DNA from: Acanthopleura granulata
Taxonomy: Eukaryota; Mollusca; Polyplacophora; Chitonida; Chitonidae
Direction: 5' to 3'
DNA length: 64,000 nucleotides
NCBI GenBank assembly: GCA_016165875.1
Contig: JABBOT010000005.1
Location: forward strand, 2,072,692-2,136,691
Positions within the stretch are counted from its first letter, which is position 1; every line of letters starts with the position of its first letter. Position numbers and translations under genes: made by a program. The notes under the pieces were generated by a model. The model searched no databases, was not told the origin of the DNA, and saw nothing but the letters and a program-made list of their open reading frames with translations. Of this stretch, positions 22,301-35,299 are shown one piece after another.

Positions 22301-25090
22301 ATGCCTTGGGGTTTTATTCTGGTAACCAAATTTAGTGTCAAGTATTCGATAGGTAGTAGAAAATCTATGTAGATATTTTAAATATCTTTCTGAATCGCTC
22401 AATTTGCACTCTGGTTCACCACATCAACTTCAATGACACACTTACAATATGTTTATATCTCACATTTAATAAGCCAATACGCACTCCCTTGTCACCCAAT
22501 CGTCCACTCTCCTAATTCCTAGAAAGGTAGTCACTGGCATAAATGACAACATAGACATAGCCTTGCAAAATTGGATTCAACAATGTTAAGCAACATTCAG
22601 CAACTTTACTTTTGTATACTCCGCAATGGGCTTCTTATATGTCAAGGCCGTAGAAGGTAGGGACTATATTTTAGGCCAATACTTTACAAATAAAAGAGAT
22701 GTGTTTCGTCCGTTTTCAATTTACTTGTCTGGAAATGTTGCAATGTATCATATACATGGCAAACGAATTACTCAAAAAGACCCAGGTGTGCAAACGGACT
22801 GTAGGATTATACTGAAAAGTCAGCTTATTGACAATGAGCTTCTGAATCATTGATGATGTCGTAACCAAATTCATCAATCTTTTGTACCTCCCCTGTATTT
22901 TAATCCGTTTATGGAAACGTGAGGGAATAACTTAGAGTAATTATCAATGTAAGTGATGAATACCCATTGAAAAAGAATATAAGCATCAGAGACTACAAAA
23001 ATCGCTCAGGAGAGACTGGCGAGGTGTTTCATAGTTGTATTAGTTGCATCTGATTCAAATTAGCCCAGAGTTAAGGATTGTGAGTTTGAATTTTAAATTG
23101 CACACAATGCCTAGAAATGTTGCTGTCTTTTCTATAGCACTGAAAACAGCTTTATTCGCCATTGACATACATCATTTCTTACATGTACCATTTGGAGTAA
23201 GTGGAAAGCGGTTTTTTTTCTTTTTTCTTTCTTGCTTTTATTTTTGGCGGTTATCGACTTGGATGCCCCTTTACGAGTGTTGTACGAATGTCGCACTTGA
23301 CATTCAGATTTCAAATTTCTGGGACTGACCGGGAGCTGTTAATTAAACCGCCACTAGAATTGCCTCTTAAATTGCAAGGACAATCACATTTTCTTTTGAC
23401 ATAGACACATGATGTATTTATGATCACTAAACCAGAGCGACGTTAAGACGATGCAAGTGATTTCCCGGGGGGAATCAGAACCTGAGAGATGTTAGGTTTT
23501 CTGGAAGCAATGACGTGAGAAAGTATTAAAAGTATTAAATTTTAAAATTGAAAATTCTGACTGGGCTGAGGACATCTGGAAAATGAACGAAACATCCTTC
23601 ATTAATTTCTTTTCCATTTCAACTATAATTTTTATAAGAATATACTAGGTTGTTCAACTAACCATTTGTAGACTTTAATATTTCTACATAGACAAAGTTT
23701 CTGCTGGTCAACTAAGCTGCCCTGAGGCCTGATACCCCTTGCAATGTTTTTGTGGGACACTTTATGAAGTTTGGTGACAATGACGTTTTTCAGTAATTAT
23801 AGGCCAGTGTATGAAGTGGATTAAATTGCAGTTTTCATCACTTATCATTCTTTTCGGATACTTTCCATTCAGCTTCAAAAGACAGGAATGTGTATGTTGA
23901 CAGTTTTTAAGCATTTACACCAACATTTAGAATAAAGCCTTAACAAAGGTAAACTTTCAGCAGGCCGGATGAGGCAATTTAATAATTTTCACACTGTCGT
24001 GGTTTCTCTGGTTTTAAATTCTATAAAATGATAACTCAGGTAAATTGACAACTGACCTGATTTCATCCGTAGAGTGTCGTCGCTGCTGTAGTTTTATTTC
24101 CTGTGTTGTATTCGTTCATGTTAATAAGGGACTTTATGAATTAAAGTTCATATGACGCCAAATACTGCAATCCATTTTATTACTCAGTTGTTTTGTCATT
24201 TTGTGTAAGATTAAAAAACAGAGAGATATAGTCGCAAACAGGTAAGGGTGCCAAGAGCACCGTAATAACCTGTGTCTGCTGTGATAATTGTCAGTCTTTT
24301 TTGAGATAATCATAGTGAATTTAGTGATGGTATAGTGATAAAGACTTGTTTCCCCTTATACATCAGATACTCACGCGATCAGTAAATCTACCACCTCTTT
24401 AACACATTTGTAGAGTTACATCGTAACGAAACGACATCACTATCTCACTAGCCTGGTAGAAATTGTGCAGACGAAAATCGCTTGCCATAAAACGAAACTG
24501 ACCGGGCTCATGTGAGAATTTAAAAGGTGGATCTTGTGCATATACGTCAAACCTTCTGATTAACTGCATACCGTACGGTGATACATCCTAAACATTATTA
24601 ATAAATAATAAATCTGAACTAGGGAGAACACTTGAAGACAAATCTAAAATTCTACCAATTTGAACACGACTGTGCATTTACCAGACATGCTTTCGGATTA
24701 AGAAGCTAGTCCACTCTTTCGCTCTCGCTGTTCGCTGGGCTCTGGTCAGAGTGTACGGTTGTCGCAGTTCGTCGAAGACCACTGGCGTTCCATCAATATG
24801 GTTTTCCAGTAATTCTCAGTAACTTGCTAGAGGTTGATCGACTTCGCAAAAGTGAAAGTTTCTCGAGTTTGGCCTTAATCTGCAATCAAATGACAAGAAG
24901 GGTCAGTGTTCCTGCATTTTCTATACGCAAATCGTCGGTGGAGATGTAAGATTCACTACGATGTTGCGGGGAAAACATTGGATTCTCCAATAAAGGCAAT
25001 ACTTTTTATTTGGGATATATTTTCTGACAGCTGGCTTGAACGAAGGTGTGGCCTATAAAGCTAGAGTTGCGGCTCACCGACGTTTTAAGA
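19330..25090. other. Long unrecognised AT-rich stretch
   Basis: There are no recognisable genes, repeats or splice-bounded exons that I can defend. A 75-codon plus frame at 22,626-22,853 (MGFLYVKAVEGRDYILGQ...) and a 66-codon minus frame at 21,868-22,068 (containing EERKTMVQKGLNVYC) read somewhat like protein, but nothing identifies them. Probably introns or intergenic DNA. Confidence 0.4.
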
Positions 25091-25098
25091 CAACAAAT

Positions 25099-25312
25099 TC
25101 AAACAGACTCGTTGTCTGCTCTCCTGGACGGTTGTCCATTTTCGGCCGCGACGAATGACACAACATAAATCTTCGCGGCCTGCTTAACGTTGTAATATGC
25201 TAACATGGCAAGTGTAAACTTACACTGATTACTAGTTGGCCTTGGCATTGTCTGGTAAACACCACACGAGGTGATAAGGACAGCGAGCACAGCCGTACCA
25301 CATAAAACATAG
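25099..25312 (-). CDS. Candidate terminal exon, signal-peptide-like start (unidentified)
   Basis: The minus frame is open from after a TAA near 25,315 down to a TGA at 25,099. It begins with a hydrophobic run (LIFYVLCGTAVLAVLI) and continues QTMPRPTSNQCKFTLAMLAY to a basic/acidic end (SRRADNESV). There is no in-frame ATG at the front, so an upstream exon would have to supply the start. A possible acceptor AAAG precedes it. I do not recognise the protein. It could equally be chance. Confidence 0.25.
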
Positions 25313-25337
25313 AAGATAAGCCTTTAGCAATGAATGC

Positions 25338-25388
25338 TTGTTGTTTAACACCCTACTGAAGAATATTTCACTTGTACGAAGGCGGTGT
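25338..25388 (-). mobile_element. SINE family A, short fragment
   Basis: TGTTTAACACCCTACTGAAG, AATATTTCACTTGTACGAAG and GCGG match the 3' portion of family A read on minus. Only about 50 bp remain. Confidence 0.5.
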
Positions 25389-25587
25389 CTCCTTGGTGAA
25401 GGAGACGGTGATTTTCACCGTATCTTTTATCTGGCGCTACCTCACCGAGACGACTTGCCGAAGACACCCCCCTTCACCCAGTTACATTATACTGACATCA
25501 GACCGACCAGTCCACCCTCTGTCCTCTTATTGCTGAGCGTCTAGCGAGGAAGCAGGATGTACCTTTTTTTGTTTTGTTTTGGTATGA

Positions 25588-25665
25588 CCTGACCCTTCGG
25601 TTTGAACCCAGATCACCCCATCCGAAAGCTGACGTTCTACCAACTGCACTATCCGGGTGGGTCAA
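25588..25665 (-). mobile_element. tRNA-like SINE head or tRNA pseudogene
   Basis: The minus strand reads CCCACCCGGATAGTGCAGTT (acceptor and D arm), GGTAGAACGTC, then GGGTTCAAACCGAAGGGTC (T arm with a B box). The overall size, about 75 nt, is right for a tRNA, but the anticodon stem pairs poorly and the acceptor ends do not pair well. I treat it as a SINE head or pseudogene rather than a tRNA gene. Confidence 0.5.
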
Positions 25666-25699
25666 GCCTTTAGAAGATTTAAACACAACAAATAAGTGC

Positions 25700-28090
25700 C
25701 ATTCTCTGAAGAGGTTTTAAACAACCACCAGATCAAAATGTCATTATATTTCACCAAAATAACTTTACAGTTAAATAAAAACTAGGGTAAGTATTACGAA
25801 TCCAGCCTTTAAAATATTGTAATATAATTTTTATGTTTGTTTTAAGGCTAACTGTTTCTGTGACTGACCTACATTTTTTTTCACTGTGTGCTTTATAGCC
25901 AGCGCTGGAATTCAGTCGCATGTTCTCGAGGCTTCTGTGTTTATCAGTTTCGTGTTGGTGTGCATGACGGGTACATTCTGGAATGATGTACCCATATTGT
26001 AAACATGTTTACGGAAAGACCATTCAGATTTTCACGCTAGGCTATCAATATGAGCGACGAAGTTGTTCAACTCGCAGTCATTTACTTTCGTCAACTTGGA
26101 GAGCGGTCGTTTTACTGGTGTCCACTCGAGTCATATTTGCTCTTGTCCTCTTAGTAGGATTTTTTGTGGGGTTTTGGAGACATTGACTTACACGCCTTTC
26201 GACAATGTTGTCATTTTGTGCTCCATTTTTCGCTATGTAGCAGTTTGTGAGCTTGTGTTTCTCCAGTTGTTGTTTGGTGTGAGACGTTCTTTTGGAGCTC
26301 TCATTGTCGCTTTGTGCGATTACGTACATTTCATCCAAGTTAACCCTGAAAGCGACCTTGTGCATATTTCCGAGGAGTGAAACATGCGTCGTCAGCTCGG
26401 CATTACGGACGCTATTGTCAACCCGTCTTCTCAGGAAACTTGCACCTTGCCGGACACTACAGGACTTGTCATCCTTCAGTTCGCGAATTCCCCCAAACTG
26501 TGGATTCAATATTTACGTGCACTGACTTGCCTTTGGAAGCCGGAATAGTCCGTCCGGACCCTAACATCCGTAAGAAACTATATATATATTTTTTGTAATT
26601 ATCTGTATAATTTGCGTATATTATTGTCAGTTGTACTATTTTTCAGTTTTGTTTAAATAGATGTCTTTAACTTATTCAAACTTGAACAAGCCATTTGTTT
26701 ATCCATTTTCCTCTCCGATAGCGGTACCTTTACAGTAAACTACTACAGAACACCTATTCACTTTACGTTGAGATCTAATGAGTTTTCACTTTGTCCCCTC
26801 AACTTCCTTATAGTGTAATATCCTTCTGGGGTCCCAACTACGCGCTGCCAACATTGGTACCAGCCAGTTATGTTCACTGGAACATCACATTGTAACCCTT
26901 TTCGTTATCCAGAGGAAAATGTTTTTCCCTTGGGGTGGACAGAAAGCACTATAGAAGATTACTGTAATTTAAAAAAAAATCAGCTTTGTACGTGGATTAA
27001 TCAGGACTGAAAACATTACCACCTCAACAATCATTCACGCCATGGCCTTTATCAAATTAACACTGTGGGAGTGGATATCCGGTTTTGAGGTGCTTTTCTA
27101 TACCTTTTTTTAAATTCCCCTGTACAGTAATCCCTGATACGGAGGTGGGATGATCATATAACGAACAGATCAGGAAGTAATTTTGCACGAATTGTCACTA
27201 TGGCCAATCTAGTAGTATAACAGTTATATTGCACTCTTCTCGTGCTAGATTTTCTGTATAAGTGAACTAGTTTTGCGCTTATCGTGCCTGAAAGGCTTCT
27301 TCCTGCGGCTGGAGATGATTCCAAGGGACATTATAAACTGGATTTGTTCTCGCCAAACTTTCGTCCTTAAAGAGAAACTTTTAAAACAGCCAAACATCTT
27401 CAGGCCACGACCAGAGCATGCTTAGACTTCCTCGATTTGACAATTAAAGCTTACATCAATGTAATAATCAGGCCTTGTAATTTAAGGTTAGCTGTCCTAT
27501 GCCTTAACCTAGACCACTTACCACAAATTACTAGGCCTGAAAAATTTTCATTCGACTCTCATCCACCACGTCTGCAATTGTTTTATAGCACAATTTACAC
27601 TTGGAATTCTCACCAAAGAACCTGGTTTTATCAACGTAGGAAGACTGATATGGTTACGGTTTATCAGCGAAATCGTGAGAGAATGTGCCTATTTCTCTAC
27701 AAATCTTTGGGTGGTCATATAAAAAAATTGAATCTAAACTTTTTTTGACCTACCTCTGCTTGCGCCATGGTGCTGGACTGGGGGTGGGGGCTTATAAGTC
27801 GCTGTTATTCAGACATGAACCCATAACAGCCATGAACCCTAACCGAGATAAAAAGACAAGAGGCCGTATTTGACCGATTCATATGTTATCATTATCATGT
27901 GCTGGAGTCTTTCATGTTTTAAAACCATTACATATAAAATCAATTAAGGGTCATTCGGCAATAACTAGGAAATTCATGTTACAACAAAAAATATTCACTG
28001 CATCTCCTCTAAACCTAACAAGACGTGTTACATTTCAAAAGTTTAACAAGCAGTCTAACACATCGTATAAACATTTGCTCTAAATGGCTA
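25700..28090. other. Unrecognised stretch with overlapping open frames
   Basis: Between 26,060 and 26,600 both strands hold open frames of 70-143 codons. The 143-codon minus frame at 26,078-26,509 is charged and starts at TTG, not ATG. A 103-codon plus frame at 27,437-27,748 is also present. None shows a family motif or clear splice sites. I cannot support a gene. Confidence 0.35.
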
Positions 28091-28526
28091 ATTATACTGT
28101 CAGTAACACATAAGACGAATATAAAGACTCTCTTTAATTCAACAAAATGTAATGTGACAGTAATGTTAATGTAACGTTTTACATATTTATCCTTGTTAAA
28201 TTGATGTCAGTGGCGTCACAACATAGACAAGCATAAACAAATAATGACTCCCTCCTACGTTTTGCCAAATTTTGCTGCTAAGCCGCAGTATATACTTGGA
28301 TAGTGAGCCCCCTGAAAAGCTGGGTGTGTTTTTGTCGTTATTTTATGTTTTTAGTTAAATTATCTCTTAAATGTGTTGAAAGACGTTTCATCACCTGTCA
28401 GTGATGTAATGTCTTTACAGCTTCAATAAGAGTGTGAAAAAGAAATACAAGAAAAGGCCCACCCTTCTCATTTTCTGCCCACATGTGGTGAATAAGTCTT
28501 TGCTTATTGGCTTGCGGTTAGCGAGC

Positions 28527-28624
28527 AATCGTTAATTTAATGAGAGAATGTCAGTGGTGTTACATAGACAACATTGAAGAGGTTGATACACCACTGACAT
28601 TGTGACATTAAATTAAGGATCGTT
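28527..28624. repeat. Imperfect inverted repeat (hairpin) with TGTCAGTGGTG arms
   Basis: The left arm, 28,527-28,562 (TTAATTTAATGAGAGAATG, TCAGTGGTGTTA), matches the reverse complement of 28,586-28,624 (ATACACCACTGACATTGTGA, CATTAAATTAAGGAT) at about 30 of 36 positions. The loop is 23 nt. The same TGTCAGTGG motif recurs near 28,204, 29,672 and 29,693. Confidence 0.65.
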
Positions 28625-28639
28625 CCAGAAATTTTCAGG

Positions 28640-31600
28640 ATTGTATTAGCCTTATGTAGTGATATATTTATTTATTGGCATTTTTTAACCGGAGGTTAAA
28701 ACTATTACACAAATAACAAATGCGTATACGATTGTACCGGTACACTGTGTATGGGCTACTATGGGATTCAATGCCGGTAGAATCTAGGCGTCGGAACAGA
28801 TATTCGTACACTACAATGGACCTTCTAGCTCAAAAAGCGTTTGATCAGCTTCCAAAACAACGTTTAAATCAAACCGCTAAAGAACGAAGGAAGTATATAA
28901 TGTAAAAAATAGGTCGGATTCGTGCAAGAGAAGTCAATAGCTTTTGGTGATTACGGATAAGCGCAAGGGATAGGCCCCCAATGGTGGAGAACAATATCTG
29001 GCAACAAATTCAGAATGTTCTTGATTCATAGCTAGTTCTGAGGTCGGGTTGTAAGAAAATTGTGTACGGTACATGTACATTGCTTTTCATTGGTAAATCA
29101 ACTTGTGATAAGCCCCTTCTTTTCGTACATGCTAATTAATGTAGGCTAATGCAAAAATTATTTTCTTGGACTTCTCCTTGAATTTTTATTGAGAGAAAGC
29201 ACATTTTCCGTTCTGAAGAACAGAGGAAGAAAAACTATATTGGTGGAGTATTCCACAATAATTGAAATGTCAAAGTTCAGGGTTAGATTTGCCTGGTCAG
29301 CTAACCTTCATGATGGAGTAAATGCTGCACATGTTTCTTATTCTTATTTCATTTTAACTAAGACAAAATTTACATCATTTCAATATCCTCAATATCTCAG
29401 TAAAATATGTAGTTCTGCGCAAAGTAATGTGCAAACAATAGTCTTTTCGCTGGTCATTATTCTGCCAAAAAATTTATCATTTTGGGATCTGCAGACATGG
29501 AAGATGGAAACTTTTGTCAATTTAGAAAATTTACAAGAATTCAGGAAAATGTCCAAGAAACATGATACGGTTCCTCATAACTTGATTTCTTACAATACAA
29601 GTATAAAAACTGAAGTAATCAGTCTATTGATGTGTCCACCTTTCTCAGAATAAATTACAGGTGTTACATTGTGTCAGTGGTGAGACATTCTTGTCAGTGG
29701 TTACAACCAGCTAACAAGCTTAAGACAGGCGTCACATTTTCACTTTTTAACAATTAATGGTATCACTTTGACGCGAGGCTTCACTCTGATGAAAATGGTT
29801 TCATTGCGACTTGTTTTGTGAGCTTTGCACATACTTAAAAGTGGTTGCAGAGGGCTGTTTGTATCAGAGCTGTTCGCTTCCTATTTTTCGGATATATTCC
29901 TTGTTCAAATTCCTGGGTGTCACATATTAATTGTAATAAGTCCTTTCCTCTTCCCCTCAAGCAAAATGATGCCATTGCCAACAGAAATGGTGTTTTTCTA
30001 TGGTAGCCTGTGTGTAACATCACTGACATGCCGCATTGGGCCAAATTTATGGCGGCGTTCACATGAATGGCCAGCACAGTTAGCCTTGAGTTGTCTAAAC
30101 GCTGCACCACCATTACCCAAAGAATTTTCTGTTTTTAAAATCACGGCATTTACTGACTTCCTTATGTGACTGAGTGGTATCTTCAAAATATTCTAGTTAT
30201 TGTAGAATGCCCCTTTAACAGATGTAATATAGAGCACGGAAGTCCCCAACGATGTCGATACGAATAAATTCTTCGCTGATACCAAGAAACTGGAGATAAA
30301 TTACTGCTTTAATAGAGAAAAATATGAACACTCAGCAGTTTCCCTAAAATATATGTTGTATTCATAAAGAAATGATTAAATGTCGGCCATCGAAGCATTT
30401 CAATAGATATGAACTATGAAGCCTTCAACAGAGTGTATTGATTACAAGAGAGAATTTCACATGAGAATGCCAAAATGAAAATACAAGGAAAAAACTGTTT
30501 CTATGGCAACGTGGGAGAAAGGTATTAAAGTAGATACATGTAACTTTAAGTCTCAGCAGGACCTGCCTATATTTTGTCACGGAAATGGGAAAAGAAAATG
30601 GAAACTTTGACGATGCTATCACTTCTTGATGGCAAATGTCGAGTGGTTTCCACAGAAACTTGCCAATTAAGCGACTTTTTATGACACATCTAGGTACTAC
30701 ATAATAGTATAGGGAAGGTCGGATCTAGTTTAGCGAAGCCACGCGTAACCTTACACTAGCAGCTGGGCTAGAGAACTCTTTATCCGTTTGCCATGAAAAC
30801 TATAAATCTGGAACAAAACCTTCGTTGGTTCAGCAGACTTGCGACCATGCAATAATGCTTTAAAAATAAAAAAACGGCCTATTTGAAGCTGTAGCAACTA
30901 TGTAACGCAATAGGGCACATGGACATATTTGGAATTCTAAAATGTAAAAGTGAAAATCTTTATGCGCAGCTGTACTCTCCACTCACCACAAACTTCCAAG
31001 GCTAAGTCATCACAAATACTGTGAATCGTGACCCATTCCACAGTAGAGGTACGACTGCTCCAACCAGACCTTATATTCAAATGGAAAGATGGGGCGATTA
31101 TCAGACTGGACTCATAACTAAATACATACAGGTGTCACAGTTGAAATATCGTCTTTTGACGTATCTTTCATGTACACTTCATGGCCATTTTAAATGATAT
31201 ATATACAATGATTTGTCCTCTAACTGCCAGGTGAAACAGTTATTTAATGGCAGCGACTTCACACTACTATGAGGAAAAAGGAGGCTATGATATACTACGT
31301 GTAATGCTCAAGACATGAGAGTCAATTAAATTAATCTTTCTTAATTCGTATAGTGTGTTTCAGTTTTGTTCATCATACAAATTGAACCTAGTCATTTTGA
31401 GTTTCTTTGTGGTTGCCATGTGTTAATTCCTAACTTTTGGCTGAAAACGACAATGAGTGAATGCGCATGCCTACAAGGCTCACCGTCGATGGCATGCAGC
31501 CAACTTCAAATCAGACTTTTGGATCGGTACGCGTGTTTCCTTTTGTGTGATGCACCACGTACCGCATTTTTTATTTTGCGTTTGACTCAAAAGCCATGTT

Positions 31601-32430
31601 CTAGCCCACAACTGCTTGTATTACATACTCTATACAATGTAAAAGCACGATACCGCATGGAGAGTACAACTAGATCAGGGCCAAAAACTGTGATAGTTGA
31701 GATGTGGTGACAAGTAACCGCTGAATACAGGCCTTATGTTAGTTGACCTCAGTTAACTGTTGCTGTAAGTGCGTGACCAGTACAGGAATGTATCAACTTA
31801 ATCGTGCTCTAGTCTCATAAAACGCTTAATGGTAAGCTTAGACGGCTAATTCAGTTAGTCTACTATCAATTTTAGACCACAAATAGAACTTTGACATAAC
31901 AGAGTCGCCCACGCTTAAACTTAGCACGAATATGCGTGCTGATGACATTGAGCCCCCAACATTGCTGAAATGCAACGACTGTGACGGAAGGGGCATCATT
32001 TAGCTAAGAAATGAAATAGGTGCTGGAATACAAGTTTACAAACATGAATGTCTGTAGTTCAGCACATAGTGGGAAGAAAAGTGACGGAAAGATTATCCAG
32101 GTCGAAAACAGCTGATATATTCTGGAAGTTTTTAGCTTTACAGAGGCATCATCCCTGTCTTAAATCAACCTTTGTCTCCTTAATATCAACAAACAGGGCT
32201 ACGTATGATTTTTGTCAGTTTGAAAGAGGTGTCGTTTCGAATTGTTATGCATCTGTTATTTAGAGTGAAAAAAGCAGTGGAATAGATTTGTTTTTTTTAT
32301 GCGCTGAAACATCTCCATCTCAGTTCATGCATGTTTGTTGAATAAATGAATGATCACGGTTTATGGCCACATGGGCAATATTTAATTTGATTTTCTTAAA
32401 CGTTTCTAAGTAAACGTTAACATTGTTGCC
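28640..32430. other. Unrecognised stretch
   Basis: A 154-codon plus frame (29,189-29,653), a 114-codon plus frame (29,825-30,169) and a 114-codon plus frame (31,366-31,710) exist but have no recognisable motifs and irregular codon use. The pair ATTTTTTAACCGGAGGTTAAAA at about 28,681-28,701 is a small perfect stem. I see nothing else to support. Confidence 0.4.
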
Positions 32431-32439
32431 GTTACTCAG

Positions 32440-32575
32440 CGATGATTTCTACGTGCAGGAGGCCTGTCCCAGTGACGATGATGCCGTGGTGAAACCACCA
32501 GATATGACACCACATTCATTTACAGTGACAGACGAAGTCACCGCCGCAGCGCTGTTGCAATCCGTCCAGTTTCAG
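32440..32575 (+). CDS. Candidate internal exon of an unidentified host gene
   Basis: The 136-nt segment is bounded by a good acceptor (TTGTTGCCGTTACTCAG just before 32,440) and a donor (TTTCAG followed by GTATTA at 32,576). Inside, one frame gives 45 codons with regular third positions. It is rich in Asp, Val and Pro: DDFYVQEACPSDDDAVV, then KPPDMTPHSFTVTDEV, then ALLQSVQFQ. The exon starts with one base of a split codon and ends in phase 0. The local base composition is more balanced than the flanks. I do not recognise the protein, and no second exon of the same gene was found in the window. Confidence 0.5.
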
Positions 32576-32599
32576 GTATTAACAAAAAGGCTGAACATT

Positions 32600-34725
32600 G
32601 CTACACTGAAGATATTTTAAGCAGTGGGAAACATAAGCTCACAGTCAGCATAACTTAGGCATGATGGCCCTGAATGTGACGTCCTACATTGGCGTACCAC
32701 TCGTTAGCCATGAAACTGGGAGTCCGGCTTAAGCATTTCAACAATATTTAACACATCTTCCCCAAAATATATATGTAATAAATGATACATAAATAGTGAA
32801 AAGAGCACGCAATACGTAAAGCGAACTAGTTGTAGTCTATGCAGCAGCAGAACAATTCGTATATTAGGTATGGCATTCAATTCTGTCTCCGACTGGCGCA
32901 ATTTGACACGGTTTATCATGTAAGATAAACCACTGGATTTCCACTCTTGACGGGTATCAGTATTCTGAGAGAAAAACCTGTAAACATATGGCTTGCTCAG
33001 TTCCCAGAGAGCGGTAAAGACCAAGTAAAGTAACACGAAGACACTCGGATAAATTCAATACATATAATTGAATAACACAGTCCAATATATACAACTTATA
33101 TATAATAAACAAGAGCAATACAAACAGTAAGAAAATACAGTTTCGGAAATTACAAATTCGGAGACCACAAATCCCGCCGACGCACCGCGAATCTAAAAAG
33201 CAAGTCTTAGTCCAGGGCAATACGTAAATACACAGCTCTTCGTGAATTCCTGAAGTGACAGACATCACTGGTCTCTAGATGAACATCGGTCGTATGTACG
33301 CCGACAAGAACTTGTCTCCAATCTCCGGGTGTAGTCACTGTTTATTGGGGTGTCTGCTATAGGCGATAACGCCATAAAATCCATTTTTTGTCGTTGTGGA
33401 CACAAAGTGACCTCGAAGACAAAATCAGCTACAGTGGATATTGTAAAGTGGAAAATGTACGTAACAGTACAAACAGACAATGTGCAAAAAAGGAATCTAA
33501 TTTGACAACGTCGAACGGCTCATGGCGTGATAACTCCAGTAAAAAACTCCCAGTGAACAATCTTCACAATGGACCAATGAGTGAAGTGCACCGCAGACTG
33601 GGTGGCTTTTGTAATCTAGGGCACATTGTAGTAAAAACAGTTTTCTGACCTCTGTAATGGTAAACATGTTTTCGGCATGCGCGTTGTTTCCCGAAAACGA
33701 CGCATACATACATAAATAGAGATCCCCGGAGAAAGAGCTCTGGAAAAAAGTACAGGCTTTGATATATATATAGAACCTAAAATTAAGATCAAGCGTTGAC
33801 TCGATTAGCATGACAGTGAAAATCTGCACTATATTAAAGATGGGATCACAACAACACGTATTACTTTGTGGAATACTGGTCGTTTTTATGATGCAGACTG
33901 ATGCCTACACGAACCAGTTTTGGTGTCTGGAGATATACAGCAATGCCATCAACGATGCCATGTGACTGTAGCTCAAGCCAACCCAATACAAACAAAATGA
34001 TATACTGACGTCCTGTTATCAGGTAAACGACCAGATGTTTAGCTACTCCGACAAAGCGTCTAGACGATCAAAAATAGAGATAAATTGGAGTGTTGTGTAA
34101 GAAACGCAACAGAGACATAATTAACGGTCAACCAACAGGATGCTGTCTTTATCCATTACAGTTTGCTAACAACAGTAAACAGACCCTCATTTATGGTTGC
34201 CGGTCTCAGGCGTTTCCACGAAATCATGGAATTAATTTTCCCTAACGTAAACCAAACTTGGCGTTTTGAAATGGTCTATAAATTTTGAATAAAAAAAATA
34301 TAAAGCTTCTTGGACGATATATGCTGACCGATAACCAGTTCTCTAATAGAAATCAGTATGATAGGTTTTTCTCTTCTTTAACTTAGATATATTGATGATG
34401 AATATAAGCCTTAATGTTAAGACGTGTATGTAAAGGGTAAATTAGAAGACGTCAGACAAAAAATGTAAGCTAGGAGCCAAGGTTTTGAAGGGAGAATTAT
34501 CGTTCTTAGGAAAGAAGGAGGAAATATCTTTTAGACCTGACAAGTAGAAAGAAAGAAATTTGATTGATAAGACTTCCTATGAAATAGTTGCTAATGATAC
34601 TTAATTTCCACCCCATCAAATACCCAGCACTCATTTTGCTACATACCCAGTGGCACTTAACTCGAATTAACGGCATTCTCCGTCATTTAAAACGCTGAAT
34701 ACAGGCCCTCGCAGTTACGAAGCCA
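32600..34725. other. Unrecognised stretch
   Basis: Overlapping minus frames at 32,704-33,036 and 32,957-33,268 and 33,497-33,829, and a plus frame at 33,388-33,648, have no motif or splice support. Nothing repetitive is obvious. Confidence 0.4.
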
Positions 34726-34734
34726 GTCGATTGC

Positions 34735-34985
34735 AATGCCATTACATTTATTTATTAACTAATTTATTTATTTATTTGATTGGTGTTTTACGCAGTGCTC
34801 AAAAATATTTCACTTATACGACGGCGTCAAGCATTCTGGTGGAAGGAAATTGGGCAGAGCCCGGGGGAAACTTACGACCATCCGCAGGTTGCTGGCGGAC
34901 CTTCCCACGTACGGCCAGAGAGGGAGCCGGCATAGCTGAACTTGAACTCACAGCCACCGCATCGGCAATACCAGTACAGATAGGT
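34735..34985 (-). mobile_element. SINE family A, body and tail
   Basis: On plus, it runs from TTTATTTATTTATTTGATTG and GTGTTTTACGCAGTGCTC through CACTTATACGACGGCGTCAA, CCCGGGGGAAAC, CATCCGCAGGTTGCTGG and GAACTTGAACTCACAGCCAC. The tRNA head is missing or degraded. Well preserved otherwise. Confidence 0.85.
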
Positions 34986-35117
34986 CTATAAAATAAACAT
35001 AACCGCTGACGAAGTGAGCTGTGCACACAAAGTAACCGTACAGAAGTGTCTTTGGTATATATCGCAGATTTAACATCGTTTAGGTCTCTAAGAGATACAT
35101 ATTTACATGCGTAACTC

Positions 35118-35295
35118 ATGCTTTGCGCCGTACACAAGAAAATTTCACTTGCACGACGCTCGCCAGCATTATGGCGGAATCGCACGATCATCCGCAGGTC
35201 ACCAATCAGAATGCACGACCGGGGACTAAGCCAGAATGTGCAGCACTCGAACTTACATCGACCATATTGGTAAAAGGCTCCAGGGTCATAGCGGT
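35118..35295 (-). mobile_element. SINE family A, diverged copy with internal deletion
   Basis: GCGCCGTACACAAGAAAATT, GCATTATGGCGGAATCGC, CGATCATCCGCAGGT and GCTCCAGGGTCATAGCGG follow the family order, but the GGCAGAGCCCGGG segment is absent. The copy is only about 180 bp and lies 130 bp from the previous one in the same orientation. Confidence 0.65.
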
Positions 35296-35299
35296 ACTG

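Noticed and set aside
25588..25665. A functional tRNA gene on minus
   Set aside because: The B box and length fit, but the anticodon stem and acceptor pairing are poor; a SINE head or pseudogene is likelier.
26078..26509. 143-codon minus ORF as a host gene
   Set aside because: It starts at TTG, overlaps open plus-strand frames of similar length and shows no motif or splice sites.
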